64,000 nt of DNA from assembly GCA_036245805.1 (NCBI GenBank), contig BTRK01000004.1:37784907-37848906 (forward strand), written 5' to 3'. The notes under the pieces are model-generated. The model worked only from the letters and a program-made list of their open reading frames with translations, did no database searches and was not told the DNA's origin. Position numbers and translations under genes: made by a program. The DNA is from Pristionchus mayeri. Lineage: Eukaryota > Nematoda > Chromadorea > Rhabditida > Neodiplogasteridae. Of this stretch, positions 55,817 through 64,000 are shown piece after piece (the first letter of the stretch is position 1; every line of letters begins with the position of its first letter).

Positions 55817-58733
55817 ATGGATGCTCCATCTGGTTCCAAACGTCAAATCGATGAAGGCACCGAGGTGGAGGCCAAACGATCAAAGGCAAGGGATGATATC
55901 GGTGATGCGACGGTTGAAAGTTCTTCCCCTCTCGAGAATTTGCCCAAAGAACTAGTGTGGATGATCATAGACTTCGCTCGTGGTTCACTTCGAAATCTGA
56001 GAATGGTGAGTATTTTATTGTCGCATAATTTATTGTAAATTCCAGACGTCACGATTAATCAAAAACATCGTTGAAGAATTTGCTCTTCAACAAGGCACTT
56101 CAGAAATTGTTGAGGAAGTCAAAACATCTTACTATTCAGAGGTATGCCTTTCCGAAACGGTCTTCAAAATTTAAAATTGATTTTGTAGGGAAATTCAGGA
56201 GTCTTCAGCCTGGATATCTCATTACGAGTTCGAAATTATAACTCACAACTGCTCGAATTTCGGATGTTTCTTCGAAATCCGTCAGGTGATTTGACCAAAC
56301 AAATCAGACGAGATACGATTAGGAAAAGCCTACACCTATGGAAGGTGAATACGAATTTTTGACCTCAAATTCATGAACAACTTTTCAGGAGTACGCACAT
56401 AAATTCAAATCAGATGTGGTCTCAACGGAAATGGTTGAATTTTTGCGAGAATTCTTGGGGAAGAGGATAGAAAAGTTGACTAGGGTCAAGAGTATCGCTG
56501 AGTTAGGCGTAATCACAGAGCTACTAAAAGAAGTTCACTTCAAAATCTTGGAAGTAGATGAAATAGCAACCTTCAACAACTCCGAAGTGTAAGTGAAAAC
56601 ACGCATCTTAATCGAAATACGTCTCATTGAAGGGAACAAATCGAGAGATTGATCAATGCTCACCATGTCGAACGGCTCAATCTTTTCGTTGGGAACGTCT
56701 CGACTTCCAACCCAGGTTAGAGTGAGAAAACTAGATTTTTAATCAAAAAATGTTTTCTGTGATGTTCCTACTCAATCTGTCCTCACTACTTCGAACGATC
56801 AGCATCTATCAGCACATCGTTGATCATCGACATCAGCATTTATTAGAGGCAACAGAATTCGTTAAATATCTCTTAAATTGCGTTTCCAGGTCCCAAATGT
56901 CGATTGGTCTACGATTATCCTGCAAATGTTCTCACGGAAGATGGACACACTGTACATCCAGAATCGATGGCACCTTGAATATCTTCCGACTAGGGCGACT
57001 AACTTTCTCATAGCAGTAAGTTGCCATATTTTATCGACTTATCTTTCAACTGTACGAGGTTATCGATAATTGGTGAGATCGTAATGGTACAGATCGAAAG
57101 CATTTTCATTTTAGCACCTCCCGCAGCTTGGGAAGAAGATCTGGTTCGAGGCAGATTGTGAACGAGTGGCGAATAACATCGAATACACGAGAATTCTTGG
57201 GGAAGAGGATAGAAAAGTTGACTAGGGTCAAGAGTATCGCTGAGTTAGGCGTAATCACAGAGCTACTAAAAGAAGTTCACTTCAAAATCTTGGAAGTAGA
57301 TGAAATAGCAACCTTCAACAACTCCGAAGTGTAAGTGAAAACACGCATCTTAATCGAAATACGTCTCATTGAAGGGAACAAATCGAGAGATTGAACAATG
57401 CTCACCATGTCGAACGGCTCAATCTTTTCGTTGGGAACGTCTCGACTTCCAACCCAGGTTAGAGTGAGAAAACTAGATTTTTAATCAAAAAATGTTTTCT
57501 GTGATGTTCCTACTCAATCTGTCCTCACTACTTCGAACGATCAGCATCTATCAGCACATCGTTGATCATCGACATCAGCATTTATTAGAGGCAACAGAAT
57601 TCGTTAAATATCTCTTAAATTGCGTTTCCAGGTCCCAAATGTCGATTGGTCTACGATTATCCTGCAAATGTTCTCACGGAAGATGGACACACTGTACATC
57701 CAGAATCGATGGCACCTTGAATATCTTCCGACTAGGGCGACTAACTTTCTCATAGCAGTAAGTTGCCATATTTTATCGACTTATCTTTCAACTGTACGAG
57801 GTTATCGATAATTGGTGAGATCGTAATGGTACAGATCGAAAGCATTTTCATTTTAGCACCTCCCGCAGCTTGGGAAGAAGATCTGGTTCGAGGCAGATTG
57901 TGAACGAGTGGCGAATAACATCGAATACACGAGAATTCTTGGGGAAGAGGATAGAAAAGTTGACTAGGGTCAAGAGTATCGCTAAGTTAGGCGTGATCAC
58001 AGAGCTACTAAAAGAAGTTCATTTCAAAATTTTGGAAGTAGATGAAATAGCGACCTTCAACAATGCTGAAGTGTACGTGAAAACATTATTGCTAACCAAA
58101 CTACTTGTCATTGAAGGGGACAAATCGAGAGATTGATCAATGTTCACCATATCGAACGGCTCAATCTTTTCGTTGGTAACGTATCGGCTTCAGACCCAGG
58201 TTTGAATGAGAAAACAATGTTTAAGTCAAAACTTGTGCTTCAGTTACGTTCCTTCTCAATTTGTCCTCTCTCCTTCGAACGATCAGCATCTATCAGCACA
58301 TCGTTGACCATCGACATCAACATTTGTTTGAGGCGAGCGAATTCATTAAGCAATCAGTTAAAAGCGTATTTTCAGGTGCCAAATGTCGATTGGTCAACGA
58401 TTATACTGCAAATGTTCTCAGGAAAACTGGACACACTGTACATCCAGAATCGATGGCACCTTGAATATCTTCCGACTAGGGCAACTAACTTTCTCATAGC
58501 AGTAAGTTGCCATGTTTTATCGATTTTTCTTTTCAACTGCACGAGGTTATCGAAAATTGGTGAGATCGTAATGGTACCGATCGAAAGCATTTCCATTTTA
58601 GCATCTCCCGCAGCTTGGGAAGAAGATCTGGTTCGAGGCAGATTGTGAACGAGTGGCGAATAACTTCGAATACATGACCAACGAGCACGTTGTGAAAGGT
58701 CAGGAAGTAATTGGTATTCTGACATGCCTCTAG
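55817..58733 (+). CDS. F-box-like gene 1 of unit B, with triplicated 3' exons
   Basis: Starts MDAPSGSKRQIDEGTEVEAK and keeps the F-box-like motif LENLPKELVWMIIDFARGS and the next exons as in unit A. From the exon REFLGKRIEKLTRVKSI onward, the block of 3' exons is present three times (units at about 56447, 57189 and 57931). Reading through the first block gives a tail LPQLGKKIWFEADC that runs into the next unit and stops at TAG near 57220 (EYTRILGEEDRKVD). The third block has the intact CTTCAG acceptor, VPNVDWSTIILQMFSGKLDT and a normal last exon ending at 58731-58733. Splicing from the first exons into the third block would give a complete protein; whether that happens is unknown. Confidence 0.5.
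56447..58672 (+). repeat. three tandem copies of a 742-bp exon block
   Basis: Units 56447-57188, 57189-57930 and 57931-58672 each begin at GAATTCTTGGGGAAGAGGAT. Units 1 and 2 are almost identical to each other and to unit A (37230 onward); unit 3 has diverged. Each junction joins ...AATACACGA to GAATTCTT, where the normal sequences read ...AATACACGACCAACG and TTTGCGAGAATTC, so only CGA is shared at the breakpoint. Confidence 0.9.
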
Positions 58734-59427
58734 AGTTTGAACAACGTGCCATGGTCTCTTCATTCTGCACCTCCAGTCAACCGGTCTGGAGAGTGTATTG
58801 AATGAAGAGCCTATGGTATCGTTTATCTTACTATGACACACACTGTGTTGACAAAGGATGTTAACCTAGTTCATTACAGCGCACTTCTCAATGCTGAGCG
58901 TCAAGCATGTTTCGAGATTGGATGAATATTATTGAACCTATCTTGAACGCTTCTTCTCCCAGCGCGAGGAAAGCACTTGTTATCGGAATGGAATAAAATC
59001 GTATTTTGTTATTTGCGTGCAAATTTCCATTCATTGCGAAAATGTATTATTGAATAGATGTCTAGCGCAATCTATATTTCGAAGATCCTTCACACTGTCA
59101 CAAAGTGATAAAGCATTTGTCTAATCGTCACAATACGCATTCACATTCTCAGAATTGTCAATGGAGTGAGAATTTATACATGAATCAGCACTATTTTAGC
59201 ACTTTAAGAGGTGCCAGCGCTAAGATACTTCTAATATGCCTCACGGGGCGGTTTCTCACCACATATCATACAACAAAGTCTCATCGCGTCCTCATCGACT
59301 TTCGCGCCGATTTTTTATTCTCATTTACTCCATCTTTCAGCGACCTTTTATCCCGCTCTCACATGCCATCTCACTCCATTTGCCCATATTCATTCTTTGC
59401 AGTCTAATAATCGTCGGTGATTTAGCG

Positions 59428-60821
59428 ATGAGCAAAGTTTCGCAAGATCAAAATGACTTGGCAGTGCGAGATCATCTGGAAATTCAAGATAACGCGGGAT
59501 GTTCGAGACTACTCGTTCCTGTCTAATTTCGAGCAATTGCCTCGTGAGCTCATCTCGAATATAATCGATTATGCCCCGGAGTCTATCCTCGCCCTAAGAG
59601 CGGTAAGTCGCATATATTACTTATCTTTGTAATAACATTATGAGTGGAGTTCGAAATTTCGTTTACTATCTAGACCTTTGCGAGGCGAGAGAGTGTTGGA
59701 AATGGAGATACCGTGGTATACAGTGATCGAAAATACTTCGTAATTCCTTCAGACTTCTCGAATAATGCAATATCGGGTGGACGAATATGCATTGTTGCCT
59801 CTGAACATCGTCCTAGTCAAGGAATTACAGCTAACATCGGTATTTATTTGCATTTTTTTCTATTATTCAATCCTTTTTTCAGCGCTTTAATGCAGAATTA
59901 TATGCACATCCACTAAAATTCTTTTTCTATGTAGAAAAGATCAAGAAGAATCTTGCCAACCTGAGGCTCAAACTACGCAATCATGAGGGCACGAGGTTTC
60001 TGGAAGGAGAATATTACGTACGACATTTAGAATCAGAACCTATTGATAATTCAAATTATTTCAGATGTATTCAGTAGAGTTTGAGGCCTTTAACGATCTT
60101 TCGAGTATCGTGGAATTTGTCATAGATTGGGCAGGAAAACGACTTGGTTCAGTTTCACTAGACCATCGGACTTGTGGCGTCAAAAATCTTGCTCTTGTCT
60201 CCCAAGTTCTTGAGGACATGGAGTTTCGGAATATGCAAGTGCTCAGCAGCCTTCTTTCTCAGGAAATTGTGTGAGTAAGGGCAAAAAGCAAATTAAACGC
60301 ATTATTGCAACTCAATTGTTTGCAAGTTTATAGAGACGACCTCGTTGCGATTATTTCGTCTCATAAAGTGGACAATTTGACGCTTGAGCTCCCACTGCGG
60401 TCTGATTGCCGTGAGAATATTGCGAAGTGGGGAGAGTAAGATGATAATTTCAGAATACCTACTCCCGATTATATCGGCAAACATTCGGACCTTGCACATA
60501 CATCATGTTGACCTGTTCTTCTTTTTACCTGGTATAATTAAGTCTCCGTTTGACAGGATTGACTGGTTTTCGCTTATTATCGAAATGTTCGAGGGAAAGC
60601 TTGACACTTTACTTATTGAAACAAAACGCAATAAGGAATATCTCAGTGTGGAAAGAGTTGACAGCCTTAGACAGGTAACGAAATATTATGATTTTTCGTG
60701 CATCGATGTTTAGATTCTACCCAATCTCGACAAAAAAGTCTGGTTCAAAATTTCATGTAATCACTATAATGACGGACTAGACTACAATGCAAATAACTAC
60801 TCGATTACGGGTGAGACTTAG
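59428..60821 (+). pseudogene. F-box-like gene 2 of unit B, frameshifted in exon 1
   Basis: Counterpart of 38722-40132. Exon 1 (MSKVSQDQNDLAVRDHLEIQ) has lost five bases near 59492 (AACGCGGGATG against AACGCATCGCAGGATG). The frame therefore runs to a stop (CSRLLVPV) just before the F-box-like motif LPRELISNIIDYAPES, which is present but out of frame and has no nearby in-frame ATG. All later exons (RFNAELYAHPLKFFFYVEKI, VEFEAFNDLSSIVEFVI, RIDWFSLIIEMFEGKLDT, LPNLDKKVWFKISCN) are intact, with stop at 60819-60821. A recent loss is likely. Confidence 0.7.
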
Positions 60822-61180
60822 TAATCACAATTGTTGTGTTTCCAAATGCCATATTTTGAAATATTATTATAATAATTATCCGATCGAGCCGACTCTCCAT
60901 CCCGTTTCCTCAGTATTACTCATTCAACTAGAATCGATAAAACAATCGAATCATTCTCTGAAATGTACTGTAACAAACTTTGTCCTCTTTTCTAGGGCAC
61001 AACCACTATCTGCTTTAATTTGACCTTTCGGATGACTCGATCATTTTAATCAATGTGCACTTTAACTTAGTCAGTGTGACATTGCTCCAGCTCTTCATTT
61101 CAATATATTATCTTTACATATGCCTAATAATATTAATATTTAATGTTTCATTAAGTGGTTTCAATAAATGTTGCCTATTG

Positions 61181-61439
61181 TTAGAATTTCCAATTTCACA
61201 CTATCGAACATTATGACAATTTGCGTGATATTTTTTCTAATTTTCTTGTTATTTGCAATTAGATCACAGATCAGTCTCCATTGCGGGAATGATGTCGTAG
61301 GTGCACTACTTCGCGTGTAGCATGGAATCTCCTGTCCATGCTACACTTTTCAGAAATATGAGCAATCAAATATTTTTAGCATCTCCGACAAGGATCTTCA
61401 CCGCAGAAAATGGTTATGACCTACACAAGCATTCTATTC
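61181..61439. other. unit B-specific spacer
   Basis: About 260 bases that do not match unit A, where the (CAT)n array and most of the nested MITE stand instead. It includes a local inverted repeat GTAGCATGGAATCTCCTGTC / CATGCTAC near 61317-61345. No gene seen. Confidence 0.45.
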
Positions 61440-61554
61440 GTGTTTGTGCAATGGTTACTCTATACTATAGTGTTGGCCTTTTGGATACTCAATAAGTACG
61501 ACGGTTTTTACGCTTCTCTGAATGAAAATTAAACGGACTTACGGGACACCCTAA
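61440..61554. mobile_element. right-end fragment of the TTAGGGTGTCCC element
   Basis: Identical to 44874-44988 in unit A (…AAACGGACTTACGGGACACC then CTAA), but the rest of the element is missing. Near-identity with unit A starts exactly at this fragment's inner edge. Confidence 0.8.
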
Positions 61555-61684
61555 TATTGTACCATAGAGGCCGATGGTTACCAGAATTGCCATGAGAAAG
61601 GTAACATAAAGAAAATTTTCGAACAATCAAATATATTAGTGTTATTTTCCAAGAATAAGAAAAAAGACTATTACTCCATGATTA

Positions 61685-62303
61685 TAAATAATAATAATTT
61701 ATCTACGCCCGAGGCGCGACGATACCGTGAAAAACATAATTAATTAATGATTGCAGGTGGGGGGGACTCTCCTGAGCCATTAAAGATGAGAGAGGTCAGC
61801 GATTATGGGGTGGCTTTCCAGCCGGCGCTTAAATATTCGGATGTTGGGGGCAGTGCGAATAACATCGGGAAGTTCGAACAGGGAAAGAGTGGAATCTGGC
61901 GGTGCTAGTTGTCGTTTCAATGTTAATACCAAAAGAAGAGGTACGGTCTCGCTGGGGTTTGTAGACGTAGAATGATGAACGAGGGACGATATTAGAACCA
62001 GTCATAATCATATGAGTCATACAAAGATCTCCTATGACTCTCCTCTCAGTAAGCGGGCGCAGGCCAAGAGTTTTCATGCGATCCGAATAAGAAGGTAGGG
62101 AAAGAGGATAGGAAGGAGAGGGGAAACAACGATAGAATACTTGCCGAGTGAAAATATGTTGAACTTTTTCAAGAGTCTCAATGTCAGATATGTAATGTGG
62201 ATTCCAAAAGGGGGATGCAAAGTCAAGGAGGGGAAGGACGTATGCTTTGTAACTACGAAGAAGGAAATTATATACGTTCTTCGTCCCTTAGGTTCGTCGA
62301 TTC
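61685..62303 (-). mobile_element. 5'-truncated non-LTR retrotransposon (unit B copy)
   Basis: Same insertion as 45119-45757, carried along by the duplication. A 20-base deletion near 61870 removes one of two short direct repeats (CATCGGGAAGTT) and breaks the frame before the LP-x-x-IRTAP motif. Confidence 0.8.
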
Positions 62304-62466
62304 GTTCGTCGACCATACCCTCATCGTCTCATCAACATGAATTCAACCTTCAACAGGAAGCTAGCTCGTCGTTAGTCAGAGTTACGTCGAACGCATGAAT
62401 GACTTTCATTTTCCATTTTGCGTAATTCGAGATAATGATGTGGCGTTAGTTCGCGGTCCATTTGAA

Positions 62467-62664
62467 CGGAAGTGACTTTTATTTTAATTCCAGCAATTGG
62501 ATATATCCGTTCTCCGTGGTGCTAGAGACTTGAAAATTGGAATATACGTTTCTGAGTGTCAAAAAACCTTATATTCAAATTTTCAAGTCTTTTTTCAAGA
62601 TTTTCAAGTCACCACGGAGAACGGATATACCCAATTGCTGGAATTCAAATAAAAGTCACTTCCG
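62467..62664. mobile_element. palindromic MITE (unit B copy)
   Basis: Identical in layout to 45921-46118, with CGGAAGTGACTTTTATTTTA and its complement at the ends. Confidence 0.7.
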
Positions 62665-63021
62665 TGAGAACTAACAGGGCATTAGATACACCCAACATGC
62701 GCGTTTCCTTCACTTCCTTTTTTTACGTCAGAAGTCCCTTTGAATATCTTACCAGATGAAGTCTAATACCATACGTGGAGATCGTGGATGGAGCAAGAAC
62801 ATAAAAATAAAAGGGGAAATACGACAAATTTGAAACGCTTCGTTCCCTGTTTCGTTGTTTTTCTTGAATAATTTTCTCAAAAAGTGTTAATTACATCAAG
62901 AGTTGCTGTCCAATTCTTGCTCGCACAACATGGCCACTAATGTGTATGCCGTTAATGTCCAACAACGCGCTTGTTAACAAATATAGACGAATTGGTGAAA
63001 TACGTCATTTATTACGGCAAT

Positions 63022-63310
63022 TTAGATAATATCAAATATATTAGATAATTAGATAAATTAGATAATTAGATAAATTGGATAATTAGATAATCATATTATG
63101 ATACGCGGGAAAACTGTGATCAGCAATAGTAATTCGGCTTGGGGAAATATCATTCTTAAATATGTATATTTTAATCCAGTCGATTTATCTAGGGCATGAG
63201 CAAAATCAAACAATTGAGACACTTAGCACTAGGTCGGATGAGAACTATGACGTCATGCCGCCTGTGATACATAAAAAGAGGCGTCATAGTTCTCATCCGA
63301 CTTAGCGCTA
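63022..63310. repeat. TTAGATAA repeat and AGGTCGGATGA hairpin (unit B copies)
   Basis: The AT-rich tandem repeat at about 63022-63091 and the hairpin at 63226-63310 repeat the unit A arrangement. The hairpin's right arm reads CCGACTTAGCGC instead of CCGACCTAGCGC. Confidence 0.65.
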
Positions 63311-63405
63311 CTATTATATCAGGATACGGGAGTGATAGATGAAGCATGAGTGATAGATGGAATGGCGCTAAGATTTGTCTGCCAAACTGTGGTGGGAAGA
63401 GCAAT

Positions 63406-64000
63406 CTAATTCTTTTTTATCATTCTCAGCAGGCCCAGTCTGATGAGGTGTACAAGTTTTTTGTAGCTTTTCTTTGCAAACCTGTAGTCCTTCATAAGAA
63501 GAATCATGATAACAGCGTCCCATGCAGGAAAACATGACGTGAGTTTCATGCAGGCATCATCCAATATGAATATCGGTAGGCGGAAGAAGGGAAAGTTGAT
63601 AACACAAGAGTACGGTATGTATACGAAGACAAATGGAACGAATGTCTGAATTGTTCGTTCTGCTCGGATATTTCAATTTGTTAAGGATACCTGAGCACAT
63701 ACAGCAATCAGCAGTTTGCGCTGCATGTTGTTCGATTGAAGTGAGATTGTTTCCGCGCTTTTAATGTAGTGATATGTGAGACCGGCGAGAATTAAAGCGA
63801 TTGAGAATGACACTATCATAATGACGTCTGCACTGGCAAGACAAGCGAAAACGTGGCTATTGAAGCGCCCATTCTCCTGATATTGTATTTCAAAAAGAAT
63901 AACTTGTTAATCTGACCCAATGATACATAACGAGCCATCCTTCATTCATTTCCTTCCCGTATCTACTCATAGACTCTGCTTGAAGAAGTATTTTCCCTGT
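63406..64000 (-). CDS. Str-type chemoreceptor, unit B copy (cut by the window end)
   Basis: Minus-strand 3' half of the gene described at 46860-48098: exons for the TM5 segment (ADVIMIVSFSIALILAGLTY), NNMQRKLLIAVCAQ, TFVPFVFVYIPY, CFPAWDAVIMILLMKDYR and the tail ending at 63406. The visible part is indistinguishable from unit A by eye, so it is a very recent copy or homogenised by gene conversion. The start lies beyond the window. Confidence 0.75.

Larger units (their letters stand above)
51668..64000 (+). repeat. segmental duplication, unit B (continues past the window)
   Basis: Direct repeat of unit A starting from 30753. Differences by eye are moderate from 51668 to about 61180 (substitutions, indels, element insertions) but almost absent from 61440 to 64000 against 44874-47454, where I found one 20-base deletion (near 61870) and one substitution. 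Unit B lacks both mariners and the (CAT)n array. Confidence 0.9.

Overview
The window looks like a chromosome-arm segment from a free-living (rhabditid- or diplogastrid-type) nematode, though the genus cannot be fixed from sequence alone. The evidence is the gene set and structure: an intron-rich UDP-glycosyltransferase, nematode chemoreceptors (Srh-like and Str-like seven-transmembrane receptors), MATH-BTB and F-box-like adaptor families, short introns with TTTCAG-type acceptors, and mariner/Tc1-type transposons. I saw no tRNA, rRNA, CRISPR or prokaryotic operon structure. All gene models are hand-spliced from splice signals, reading phase and comparison between paralogues in the window.

Left part (1-30.7 kb). 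A complete UGT gene (1611-5939, 13 exons, 522 residues by my splice) has several GATA-type sites upstream. An F-box-like gene follows (8609-10058, +). Three tandem minus-strand chemoreceptor genes come next (10534-12687, 13969-16018, 16963-19845); the third is internally deleted. A gene-poor stretch follows (20-23.8 kb). Two plus-strand MATH-BTB genes then appear (23857-28313 and 29509-32159). The second carries a stop codon and a broken splice donor; the first seems to lack a MATH segment. Introns and spacers hold large palindromic (foldback) non-autonomous elements.

Right part (30.7-64 kb). This is a tandem segmental duplication. Unit A (30753-51667) is followed directly by unit B (51668 to the window end). 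Both carry, in order: 3' BTB exons, a minus-strand MATH remnant, a chemoreceptor scrap, two F-box-like genes, a truncated non-LTR retrotransposon and an Str-type chemoreceptor. Unit A also ends with an unrecognised gene cut at its 5' side. The junction falls inside one arm of a foldback element (50073-51667), so unit B begins with a headless BTB gene. Two nearly identical mariner elements (34221-35462 with an intact DD34D transposase; 40349-41591 frameshifted), a roughly 0.77-kb (CAT)n array and a nested transposon pair occur only in A. A separate foldback element (53262-53917) and a local triplication of F-box exons (56447-58672) occur only in B.

Functional theme (family knowledge): xenobiotic conjugation (UGT), odour sensing (Srh/Str) and substrate adaptors for cullin E3 ligases (MATH-BTB with CUL3, F-box with SCF). 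These are the fast-evolving environment-response families that expand by tandem duplication on nematode chromosome arms. The window shows that process in several stages: intact genes, freshly copied genes and decaying copies, with transposon insertions that can be ordered in time by their presence or absence in the two units.
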